Part shown: positions 7,373 to 14,559 of the stretch, piece after piece | Numbering within the stretch: the first letter of the stretch is position 1 | Layout: every line of letters begins with the position of its first letter | Assembly (NCBI GenBank): GCA_017434025.1 | Contig: JAFRGC010000066.1 | Span: 1 to 64,000 of the forward strand | Length of the DNA stretch: 64,000 nt | Source: Mogibacterium sp. | GTDB lineage: Bacteria; Bacillota; Clostridia; Peptostreptococcales; Anaerovoracaceae | Direction of reading: 5' to 3' | The notes under the pieces: generated by a model | What the model was told of the DNA's origin: nothing | Databases searched by the model: none | The model's input: the letters and a program-made list of their open reading frames with translations, nothing else | Position numbers and translations under genes: made by a program

Positions 7373-7401
7373 AATATATCACGCGGCAGCGAGGCTGTCT
7401 A
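7373..7401 (-). promoter_or_regulatory. Promoter of tRNA operon A
   Basis: On the minus strand, -35 TAGACA and -10 TATATT are separated by exactly 17 bases and lie about 50 bases upstream of the leader ATG. Both hexamers differ by one base from the sigma-70/A consensus. Confidence 0.65.
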
Positions 7402-7469
7402 TCAACCTGTAGTTTAATATCCTTCGGTGAAGCCAGCTCACAGCAGGCAGTATCAGCCCTTTCATAATA

Positions 7470-7560
7470 TAAGTTGATCCGGGGTGCAGTAGTGTTGCAG
7501 AGAATTTCTTACTTCTCCTTAGTTGATCAATCCAGGCCGTGTTTAAAAAATATCAGATAT
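7470..7560 (-). pseudogene. Remnant copy of the 3' end of the gene at 8953-9321
   Basis: This stretch closely matches 8912-8990, covering the last codons and downstream flank of the hypothetical gene there. In the remnant the frame carries TGA where the intact gene has TGG, and the upstream part is missing. So a second, decayed copy of that gene once lay on the other side of thrE. The rest of 7402-7616 shows nothing else I can support apart from the thrE upstream region. Confidence 0.6.
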
Positions 7561-7637
7561 TAAAAGGTATTGAAAGCTGCAAGGCATTGTGATAGCCTAT
7601 CTGCCGTTCGTTCAATGTGATCATGGGAGGAATCGAA

Positions 7638-8396
7638 GTGGACTACAAACAGATACTGAAAGTGATACTGGATATTGGTGAGCAGATGATCAACAGCGGC
7701 GCTGAAATCGGGCGTGTCGAAGACAGCATGTACCGACTTTGCCGCAGCTATGGATTCATCAGAGCCAATTGCTGGGTCATTTCATCGAATATACAGGCAA
7801 CAGCTGAAACTCCGGAAGGTGACATCTTCACACAGATCCGCCACGTGCCGGGCGGCGAAATGAATTTTGACAGGCTCGATTATCTCAACAGCCTGTCCCG
7901 CAGAGTGTGCCGGGAAACGCCTGACGCGCCTGAACTGAGACGGCAGCTCGACGAGGTTCTCGCAAGACCTGCCCAGCCAAAATGGATGCACTATCTGGCG
8001 GGCGTGCTCGGTGGCACCGGTTTTGCCGTCTTCTTCAACTGCGACCTGGCGGACAGTCTTGTCGCGCTGATTGCATCGCTCATGATAGTTGCACTCGGGG
8101 ATGCTCTCGCCAAAATCGAGACTAATCCGCTGGTTTTCAATGCCATCATTTCATTCATCGTGGAAGCGTTCATCCTTCTTGCCGTCAGACTCGGCCTCGG
8201 ACATCACGCCGGCAACATCACCGTCGGCGTAGTGATGCTGCTGATCTCGGGAATCGGATTCACCAACGGCATCAGCAATCTGCTGCACAGGGATACTTTA
8301 TCGGGGATCATCAATATATCCAAAGCGGTTCTTGGAGCAACGGGAATCGCAATAGGGATCGCGCTCCCGATCCTGCTCCTGAAGGGGGTGATGTAG
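7638..8396 (+). CDS. ThrE-type exporter, large subunit (DUF1212)
   Basis: The 252-residue protein has the cytoplasmic N-terminal domain of the ThrE family (ILDIGEQMINSGAEIGRVEDS, a strongly conserved motif at the start) followed by about five hydrophobic segments from residue 118. The family exports threonine and serine, often as two proteins encoded side by side, as here. The start is GTG at 7638, six bases after GGGAGGA; an upstream ATG has no such site. The partner gene begins two bases after the stop. Substrate is inferred from family. Confidence 0.85.
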   Translation: MDYKQILKVILDIGEQMINSGAEIGRVEDSMYRLCRSYGFIRANCWVISSNIQATAETPEGDIFTQIRHVPGGEMNFDRLDYLNSLSRRVCRETPDAPELRRQLDEVLARPAQPKWMHYLAGVLGGTGFAVFFNCDLADSLVALIASLMIVALGDALAKIETNPLVFNAIISFIVEAFILLAVRLGLGHHAGNITVGVVMLLISGIGFTNGISNLLHRDTLSGIINISKAVLGATGIAIGIALPILLLKGVM

Positions 8397-8397
8397 C

Positions 8398-8856
8398 ATG
8401 ATGGAACTCGCTCCAAGCCTCGTGGTACAGCTCATCTCGTGTACAGCCGCATGCGTGGGCTTTGCCTACTGGTTCAATGTGAAGGGAATCCAAGTCATGT
8501 ATGCAGGAATTGGCGCATTCTTCACGTGGCTTGTATACGCGCTGCTGTACAACGCCGGATACAGCAACTTCATAGCAACACTTATCGGCTCAATATTTGT
8601 AGCCGCGTATGCTCAGGTGATGGCCCGAGTCAACAAAGCTCCCGCTACCATCTTCCAGACAATATGCGTCTTCCCGCTCGTGCCGGGGCCAAACCTGTAT
8701 TACATGATGTACTGCATAGTAATGGAACAACAAGATACGGCGGTGTCCGAAGCGATCACGCTGATCGTCACCTGCCTCGGGATCGCACTGGGCTTCATAG
8801 TCGTTGAGATCCTGAACAAATACATATTCAGGCTGCTTTTCAAGATCAAGGCATAG
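8398..8856 (+). CDS. ThrE-type exporter, small subunit (ThrE_2/DUF3815)
   Basis: A 152-residue membrane protein with about four to five transmembrane segments and a PLVPGPNLYYMM motif near residue 98, typical of the C-terminal half of ThrE as a separate polypeptide. It is translated with the preceding gene (2-bp gap, GGGGGTG ribosome site inside the upstream gene). The two together make one threonine/serine export unit in the inner membrane. A terminator follows. Confidence 0.85.
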   Translation: MMELAPSLVVQLISCTAACVGFAYWFNVKGIQVMYAGIGAFFTWLVYALLYNAGYSNFIATLIGSIFVAAYAQVMARVNKAPATIFQTICVFPLVPGPNLYYMMYCIVMEQQDTAVSEAITLIVTCLGIALGFIVVEILNKYIFRLLFKIKA

Positions 8857-8876
8857 AGAATTCCAGGCATTAGCAT

Positions 8877-8906
8877 AAAACCCCCGCGCCAATGGTGCGG
8901 GGGTTT
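8877..8906 (+). terminator. Terminator of the thrE pair
   Basis: CCCCCGCGCC and GGTGCGGGGG form a GC-rich stem with an AAT loop, followed by TTT, 20 bases after the stop codon. Confidence 0.85.
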
Positions 8907-8952
8907 CTGAATATAAATTGATCAAGGATGCAATACTGTTGTAGGGAATCTC

Positions 8953-9321
8953 TTACTTCCCCTTTGTTGACCAATGCGGGTTGTTATTATCGCAGATCAT
9001 AAATCTGATCCCCGACTCCCTCTCAATGTCAAATCCATTGTACCTGCGGTTCAGCTCATCCGCCTCTTCCGGGGAATCCACCGGGAAATAGTCCTTGTAG
9101 TAGCTGTCATCGCCATCCGTAAAACTGTGATATTCCGAAGACTGCACCAGAACATATCCGCCGCATGATCGGCACCTGCACAGATAGCGCTCCCCGTCAT
9201 CCCAAGTGTGAAGGATATTACCGTAGGCCTTGCTGCCATAATCCTCGACAAGCTCCAGCTTCATGTGCCTGTATGCCTGAGCCGCATCCTTCATCTTGAA
9301 TCCTATACATGCTCTTTCCAT
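8953..9321 (-). CDS. Hypothetical protein with a CRCRSC motif
   Basis: A 122-residue soluble protein with ribosome site AAGGAGG. It has a CRCRSCGGYVLVQSSEYHS core; the closely spaced cysteines could bind zinc. The middle is acidic and aromatic (DGDDSYYKDYFPV), reminiscent of small immunity-type proteins, but I cannot name a family. A decayed duplicate of its 3' end lies at 7470-7560. Confidence 0.65.
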   Translation of the reverse strand: MERACIGFKMKDAAQAYRHMKLELVEDYGSKAYGNILHTWDDGERYLCRCRSCGGYVLVQSSEYHSFTDGDDSYYKDYFPVDSPEEADELNRRYNGFDIERESGIRFMICDNNNPHWSTKGK

Positions 9322-9409
9322 TTCCGTTGCCCTCCTTACACCATTATGATAGGAGGTCTTCCAACCTTATAGAAGCGAGCAGGAGTTGAACTTGCGAATA
9401 AATATTCAA

Positions 9410-9510
9410 GCAGAGCTTGAGTTCGAATTGGTCCAAATCTGCTGTTAGGCAACTCTGCAGCGCTGCAGCTATGCAGCTGTGCCGCTATTCATCTATGCAG
9501 CTATGCAGCT
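9410..9510. repeat. Short CTATGCAGCT-type repeats
   Basis: Several imperfect copies of a 10-12 base unit containing GCAGCTATGCAGCT cluster here and run into the end of the small gene at 9501. It looks like local slippage expansion. Confidence 0.55.
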
Positions 9511-9698
9511 TCGCCGATCCGGCATCCAACCAGACGCCAGCCATTATCCTGCAGATCCAGCGGCAAACAAGTGCCGATACTGTCAGGAGTCTTCAGCTCG
9601 ATACATTCCCCATTGTCCCTGAATAACATCTGGTCCGGAACATCAGTAGATAACGTCTTGAACACATTCATGATGAAATCGATCTTAGTCATATCCAT
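9501..9698 (-). CDS. Small hypothetical protein
   Basis: A 65-residue frame starting at MDMTKID with AAAGGCGG eight bases upstream. It contains DQMLFRDNGECIELKTPDS and reads like a small single-domain protein. Its C-terminus ends in the repeat tract, so the natural end may be altered. Not recognised. Confidence 0.45.
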   Translation of the reverse strand: MDMTKIDFIMNVFKTLSTDVPDQMLFRDNGECIELKTPDSIGTCLPLDLQDNGWRLVGCRIGEAA

Positions 9699-9867
9699 AT
9701 CAAATACCGCCTTTCCCGTCCGGTGTAACCCCACTTGATAACCTCTGATGGTTACATCCTACAGGAATAGCTGTGTAAAAAAACGCCCAGCACCATATTT
9801 CAAGAGTGCCGGGAGCCATGGAATTTCAATGAAAGAGCGCAAAAGATAGCAGGGGCACTCCTACTAT

Positions 9868-10332
9868 TTATGAAAGCTCTGAGAGCTTCTTATAGATCCT
9901 GACATTGACCTCGGTGTAGTATGCCAGATCAGCATCCGACAGACTGTCCTCGTCAATCTCGTCCAGTTTTTCCATGAATTCCGCATACCTCGTCATGTAA
10001 TCCGCGAAATCGGACATCATGCTCACAGGATCATCGGTATTCTCATACTTCTTCATGAACTCAACGTATTCATCGAAGAATTCTTCGTAACTGTCCATAG
10101 CTGCCTTGAACTCCGGTGTCACCGCAGATTCGAGCAGACCTTCCGGCTCCTCCTCAGGTTCTTCCTCGGATTCCTCTTCCGGTTCTTCCTCAGGTACCAC
10201 CTCTTCAGTCATCTCGGTCTCCGGATCCCCGGCTGCCTCGGTCCCGGAAGTTGCATCACTGCCTCCTCCGCATGCCGTGCAAACGAGTACCAGCAAGCAA
10301 GCCAACATGGCCAGTATCAGCTTTTTACTCAT
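9868..10332 (-). CDS. Lipoprotein with acidic linker, DUF6591-like
   Basis: The 154-residue protein begins MSKKLILAMLACLLVLVCTAC, a type II signal peptide with lipobox LVCTAC, so it should be lipid-anchored outside the membrane. A Glu/Pro-rich repeated linker (about 40-65) leads to a helical domain (about 68-150) rich in acidic and aromatic residues (AMDSYEEFFDEYVEFMKKY). This layout is common for small clostridial lipoproteins of unknown function; the DUF6591 assignment is tentative. The first 80-bp direct repeat lies immediately upstream and probably includes part of its promoter region. Confidence 0.8.
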   Translation of the reverse strand: MSKKLILAMLACLLVLVCTACGGGSDATSGTEAAGDPETEMTEEVVPEEEPEEESEEEPEEEPEGLLESAVTPEFKAAMDSYEEFFDEYVEFMKKYENTDDPVSMMSDFADYMTRYAEFMEKLDEIDEDSLSDADLAYYTEVNVRIYKKLSELS

Positions 10333-10351
10333 ATCTTGCTCCTTTCTTGCA

Positions 10352-10431
10352 CAAGAAAAACGCCCTCCGTCGAGAGCGCCTCAGTTTGCATGATGTGCCC
10401 CTGCTATTATAGGGGCTGTAATTTTTGCGAA
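10352..10431. repeat. 80-bp direct repeat, left copy
   Basis: Identical over 80 bases to 10841-10920. It contains a minus-strand terminator-like hairpin (GCGCTCTC/GAGGGCGT followed by TTTTC) and a second small hairpin around CCCCTGCTATTATAGGGG. It flanks the 62-bp array on the lipoprotein side. Confidence 0.95.
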
Positions 10432-10489
10432 TTACTCTTTCAATTCTTTTGTCATCTTTATTTCAGCAGCGGCAATCCTCCTGTCATGG

Positions 10490-10797
10490 GCCTGAAATAG
10501 CACGGATATAGTTATGGTTCGGCAGCAATTTAAAACGGTAACTATAAATGAGTCTGAAATTGCCTGGATATAGTTACGGTTCATCAGCAATTCAAAACGG
10601 TAACTATAAATGAGTCTGAAATTGCCTGGATATAGTTACGGTTCATCAGCAATTTAAAACGGTAACTATAAAACAGCCTGAAATTGCCTGGATATAGTTA
10701 CGGTTCATCAGCAATTCAAAACGGTAACTATAAATGAGACTGAAATTGCCTGGATATAGTTACGGTTCATCAGCAATTCAAAACGGTAACTATATCA
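10490..10797. repeat. 62-bp tandem hairpin repeat array, five units
   Basis: Five units with a constant 62-bp period (anchor GGATATAGTTA at 10504, 10566, 10628, 10690, 10752). Each unit has the inverted arms ATAGTTACGG and CGGTAACTAT separated by about 18 bases, so each can form a stem-loop. Units are nearly identical, with a few substitutions in the first. A related array lies at 48252-48510. No cas genes, and no variable spacers. Confidence 0.95.
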
Positions 10798-10840
10798 AGA
10801 AGTGAGGACACAGTTTCGGCTCTGTAGATATTTAAACCGG

Positions 10841-10920
10841 CAAGAAAAACGCCCTCCGTCGAGAGCGCCTCAGTTTGCATGATGTGCCCCTGCTATTATA
10901 GGGGCTGTAATTTTTGCGAA
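10841..10920. repeat. 80-bp direct repeat, right copy
   Basis: Exact second copy of 10352-10431, starting 11 bases past the acylphosphatase stop. Its hairpin plus T-run is well placed to terminate the acylphosphatase transcript, so this copy is probably the original. Confidence 0.95.
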
Positions 10921-10931
10921 CGCATTGCTGT

Positions 10932-11201
10932 TCAGTATGCTGTCCTGAAGTCGTGTTCTGTCTCTATGACCGGGATGGTCTTGACGTCCATCCGCTCGAT
11001 GCGTATGAACCGGCCGCGTTCTATCGCGATGATCACTTGGTCGATCTGTTCCTGGGTCCCCTGGATCTCCATGGTTACGGTATCATCCGGGTTGTTCCTG
11101 ACCCAGCCGGTGGCTCCATACGTATAGGCCGCATGCCTTGCCATGTACCGGAAGCCTACGCCCTGGACCCATCCATGGAAAACGATTCTCTGCCGTATCA
11201 T
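10932..11201 (-). CDS. acyP: Acylphosphatase
   Basis: An 89-residue protein with the two family signatures: VQGVGFRY (catalytic Arg18) and GWVRNN (catalytic Asn36). The enzyme hydrolyses acyl-phosphates such as acetyl- or carbamoyl-phosphate in the cytoplasm. Size is typical. ATG at 11201 overlaps the nitroreductase stop (TGATG), indicating translational coupling. A GTG three bases earlier is an alternative start. Confidence 0.95.
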   Translation of the reverse strand: MIRQRIVFHGWVQGVGFRYMARHAAYTYGATGWVRNNPDDTVTMEIQGTQEQIDQVIIAIERGRFIRIERMDVKTIPVIETEHDFRTAY

Positions 11202-11746
11202 CACTTGATCCTGCTGATGTTCTCTTCGCGCAAATCATGCGCCGGTTTGGTATCTGTCGCATAGCCGAGGGACAGTGCGATCACGAAATCGTAACCTTCC
11301 GGGCAATCGAGTTTGGCTCTCAGTTCATCGGCTTTGTCGCCTTCGAAAGCTGCCCTCGGGAGTCCGAGAATGACGCTGCCTATGCCGAGTCCCTCTGCAG
11401 CAAGGGCCATGTTCTCTACTGCGATGCCGCAATCTACATGGGACCAGTAGAATTCTTTGTCTGCGAAGATGAAGATCACGGTCGGTGCGTAATAGAAGAT
11501 CTGGAATTCAGGATTGCTGTAGGTTGCGCTGCCACCATTGGCTAATCTCACTTTGGCTGCCTCGTCGTGGACTTCCTGAATGAGCTCAGCGTTCTGCACG
11601 ACGGTATAGTGCCACGGCTGCCTGTTCCTGGCGCTCGGAGCTTCCAGGCCGGCCTTGAGGATCTTGCCCAGCACATCCTCAGGCAGCTGGTCGGCCTTGT
11701 ACACACGGTGGGATCTGCGGTTCGATATAGTCTGTAAAACGTCCAT
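11201..11746 (-). CDS. Nitroreductase-family flavoprotein
   Basis: A 181-residue protein with the nitroreductase layout: N-terminal RRSHRVY FMN-phosphate contact, EAPSARNRQPWHY (residues about 36-48) and C-terminal GLGIGSVILG. Family members are FMN-dependent, NAD(P)H-using homodimers that reduce nitro compounds, quinones or enones. It lies between an auxin-efflux-type transporter and acylphosphatase in a minus-strand gene string. Substrate unknown. Confidence 0.9.
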   Translation of the reverse strand: MDVLQTISNRRSHRVYKADQLPEDVLGKILKAGLEAPSARNRQPWHYTVVQNAELIQEVHDEAAKVRLANGGSATYSNPEFQIFYYAPTVIFIFADKEFYWSHVDCGIAVENMALAAEGLGIGSVILGLPRAAFEGDKADELRAKLDCPEGYDFVIALSLGYATDTKPAHDLREENISRIK

Positions 11747-11762
11747 AAATATGTCCTTTCCC

Positions 11763-12713
11763 CTATCCTATCAATGAAACAAACATGAATAACAGCGGTA
11801 TTGTCACCAGACAGCCGACTGTCGTCACGAATATAATGGTTGCGGCATAGTCTGTGTCCAGTTTGTATTGTTCTGTAATTGCGCAGCCTATCGTATATGT
11901 CGGGCAGCCTGCGACCAGCATCAGGATGATGCTCTCGGTCTCCGGCAGGAACCGCGATACGACTGCGTAAATAATCATAGGAGCGATCAGGAGCTTTGTC
12001 AACGCCATGACGCTTGCATTTCTTATCAGCTGAATACTTCCTATCTGCATGAAGAAGATCATGGCTCCGACATACACCAGGCTAAGGCTTGCGCAGATGC
12101 CTCCGAGCTCTGAACAGGCATCCATGATCGGGGCCGGCACCTCTACCGACAGTGAGTTTAGCGTCAGCATGGTCAGGATAGCGACCATCACCGGATGCAG
12201 CAGTTTCCTGCCGATCATCGCCAGTCTGGACTTTTCCCCTGTATCTATCCCGCGTGTGAACAGTGATATTGTCAGGGTCCAAACCGTTATAGTGTCCACC
12301 GCTGAGCAGATCGGGATGTACTGCTGTCCGTCATCAACGGGAAACATTGCCAGGATCAGCGGTATCACGATATATGCGTAATTGCCACCGACCATGCAGC
12401 CCTGATGCACATTCCTGGTGGTGCCTGTCAGCCCAAGCATATTGCTTACCAGTATGCCGGATACCGTCAGAACAAAGTACCCGAACAGCTGCCCTGCTAT
12501 CATTTTCCTGTATGACAGCAGATCCATGAATGTGGTCCCATGCTGAGCCATGATCGAGACCACCAGCAGAGGCAGCAGAACATTGATCAGCATGCTTGCG
12601 ATCGTAGGCAGTCCCTCTCTCCTGATCACGCCAAATCGGGATACACCGTATCCCACCGAAATGAATATCAGGAATTTGATCAGATTAGGCAGCAGTATTG
12701 CAAAATAGTTCAT
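11763..12713 (-). CDS. AEC-family transporter
   Basis: A 316-residue membrane protein with about ten hydrophobic segments and the auxin efflux carrier fold pattern (an N-terminal helix bundle, GLTGTTRNVHQGCMVGGNYAY in the middle, and a C-terminal repeat with AGCPTYTIG). Bacterial AEC proteins carry malate, malonate or other small organic anions. The start lies six bases after the mobB stop, so it is in the same operon. Substrate not determinable. Confidence 0.85.
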   Translation of the reverse strand: MNYFAILLPNLIKFLIFISVGYGVSRFGVIRREGLPTIASMLINVLLPLLVVSIMAQHGTTFMDLLSYRKMIAGQLFGYFVLTVSGILVSNMLGLTGTTRNVHQGCMVGGNYAYIVIPLILAMFPVDDGQQYIPICSAVDTITVWTLTISLFTRGIDTGEKSRLAMIGRKLLHPVMVAILTMLTLNSLSVEVPAPIMDACSELGGICASLSLVYVGAMIFFMQIGSIQLIRNASVMALTKLLIAPMIIYAVVSRFLPETESIILMLVAGCPTYTIGCAITEQYKLDTDYAATIIFVTTVGCLVTIPLLFMFVSLIG

Positions 12714-12719
12714 ATCTGT

Positions 12720-13214
12720 TCACACGACACTCAGACCGGTTCTCTTCTTGACTTCCGAAATAATGAAATTGATATCGTCTAGAGCTGCAGTTCTCTCATG
12801 GGGGAAGTACTGAGGGCAGTCTGTTGCTATCAGAAATCGCCCTTCAGGATTGGAGACAGCTCTTCGCGATACCTCTTCCCTGACTACTTCTATCTTGGGC
12901 AATGTACTGTCCTTGAGGCCTTCAGCCAGAATGATATCCGCCTCAGGAAACATGCTTGTCATCTGCTCGAAATTCTCTCCGCTTCCTGCTCGGTGAACAA
13001 ACATACGGTTCCCGGAATAGCATGCCACTCCGTATGCTCCGTTCGCAGAGAACTCATATGTATCTGTCCCGGGGATATCGCAGGCAAAATCATGCCCGTC
13101 ATGCTTGATGACCGCTACTTTGACCCCTTCTCCGGAAAGGTGTCGTATCAGCTTAGACACCAGTGTTGTTTTTCCCGAATTCTTGACGCCGCAAATCGCT
13201 ACTATTCTGGACAT
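12720..13214 (-). CDS. mobB: Molybdopterin-guanine dinucleotide adapter protein MobB
   Basis: A 164-residue GTPase-like protein with P-loop GVKNSGKTT (residues 9-17), followed by VKHDGHDF and GSDTYEF-like motifs typical of MobB. It assists in attaching nucleotides to, or delivering, the molybdopterin cofactor. It sits directly after moeA, nine bases away. Together with the aldehyde ferredoxin oxidoreductase upstream it suggests this gene string supplies the pterin cofactor for a tungsten or molybdenum enzyme. Confidence 0.9.
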   Translation of the reverse strand: MSRIVAICGVKNSGKTTLVSKLIRHLSGEGVKVAVIKHDGHDFACDIPGTDTYEFSANGAYGVACYSGNRMFVHRAGSGENFEQMTSMFPEADIILAEGLKDSTLPKIEVVREEVSRRAVSNPEGRFLIATDCPQYFPHERTAALDDINFIISEVKKRTGLSVV

Positions 13215-13223
13215 CCGTCCTCC

Positions 13224-14444
13224 TCATAACAATATCACATTCACTTCAGCACCTGCCATTAGTTCTCCGGATCCGGAAGGAACATCTATCATAGCGTTCA
13301 TGTGTCTTCCTGACGAGATGTCTCCATTACCGCCCGTATGGCCATCAATATATGCTTTGCCATCCTGAACGAAGGCTCTGATGAATCTCCTGACAGGGCT
13401 CTTCCGGTCATAACCGTTCGCCAGAACAGCTGTGCCCCTTATCATTTCCAGTCTGTTATTACCGGTAAGTCTGGACAGCGTCGGTCTAACGATCATGTGA
13501 AGATCCACATATGCAGCATAAGGATTGCCTGATAAGGATAGTATCACAGTATTCCCGAACTTGCCAGCCAGCACTGCTGCGCCTGGTTTCATTCCGACCT
13601 TCCAGAATATTCTGTCGATCCCGAGCATCGAGAATACCTCATGCATGATATCCTTCTTGCCAACCGACACGCCTCCGCTGGTGACGATCAGGTCCGCAGC
13701 ATTTGCATATCTGCGTATCATCTCCTCAGCTTGTTCCGCTCTGTCGGAGGAATGCATCGCTGCGATCACATCAACATTCCAGTCTTTCAGCTGGTTCACT
13801 ATTGTGTACAGGTTCGAGTCATAGATCTTGCCTGCGGTAAGAGGCTGTCCCGGATAGATGATCTCATCACCGGTCGAGATCACGACTGCCCGAGGTTTTC
13901 TCTGCACAAAGACTTCGCAGATGCCCGCGCTCGCCAGGATCCCCACTTCGACCGGTCCGATGTACTCACCTTTCTCCAGGAGCACTGAACCTTGCCGGTA
14001 GTCCTCCCCGGCGAAAATATAATTCTGATGATCTCTCATCTCCCTGTAGATCCGGACTCTGTCTTCACCATAATCGGTCTCTTCCTGCTTGATAACAGCA
14101 TCAGCCCCTTCAGGGATCGGTGCCCCTGTCATGATTCGCACAGCCTGGCCGGGAGCAACGGTCTCACCGAACCATCCGCCGGCATCCACTTCACCGATGA
14201 CCTCAAGGACAACCGGTGTTTCCTGACCTGCACCCTCAGTGTCTCTGCTCCTCACTGCATAACCGTCAAATGGCGATCTCGGGAAAGGCGGCTGATCATG
14301 AGGTGCGATAATATCTTCCGCAAGGATCCTGCCCCGCACATCATCAAGCGTGCATTTCTCACTATCTGTAATTATATCAGTCTGATCCTGAATGAGTCGG
14401 ATAACTTCTTCAAGCTGGAGCGGTTTGGTTATTTCTTTATTCAT
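13224..14444 (-). CDS. moeA: Molybdopterin molybdenumtransferase MoeA
   Basis: A 406-residue protein with MoeA signatures: PFPRSPFDGYAVR near the N-terminus, GQAVRIMTGAPIPEGAD, the STGDEI motif and TSGGVSVGKKD in the central MPT-binding domain, and a C-terminal beta domain. MoeA inserts molybdate or tungstate into adenylylated molybdopterin. The ATG at 14444 has GGAG 11 bases upstream; a TTG three codons earlier is too close to it. Next to an AOR gene the metal may be tungsten (inference). Confidence 0.92.
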   Translation of the reverse strand: MNKEITKPLQLEEVIRLIQDQTDIITDSEKCTLDDVRGRILAEDIIAPHDQPPFPRSPFDGYAVRSRDTEGAGQETPVVLEVIGEVDAGGWFGETVAPGQAVRIMTGAPIPEGADAVIKQEETDYGEDRVRIYREMRDHQNYIFAGEDYRQGSVLLEKGEYIGPVEVGILASAGICEVFVQRKPRAVVISTGDEIIYPGQPLTAGKIYDSNLYTIVNQLKDWNVDVIAAMHSSDRAEQAEEMIRRYANAADLIVTSGGVSVGKKDIMHEVFSMLGIDRIFWKVGMKPGAAVLAGKFGNTVILSLSGNPYAAYVDLHMIVRPTLSRLTGNNRLEMIRGTAVLANGYDRKSPVRRFIRAFVQDGKAYIDGHTGGNGDISSGRHMNAMIDVPSGSGELMAGAEVNVILL

Positions 14445-14473
14445 AGTCTGCAATGCTCCTCTATTGGAATCTT

Positions 14474-14519
14474 AGAAAACAATTGCAGCCTCCTTGGTAT
14501 CATCAATGAGACTGCAATT
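14474..14519 (-). terminator. Terminator downstream of the NRAMP-like gene
   Basis: AATTGCAG and CTGCAATT pair around a loop; on the minus strand the hairpin is followed by TTGTTTTC. It separates the transporter from moeA. Confidence 0.65.
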
Positions 14520-14559
14520 GCTGTTATATCAGTTGTGATGCACTAAAGCATCTCTTCTA

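Noticed and set aside
10490..10797. CRISPR array
   Set aside because: Repeats are contiguous 62-bp units without unique spacers, each with its own long inverted arms, and no cas genes are present. The same holds for 48252-48510 and 26965-27380.
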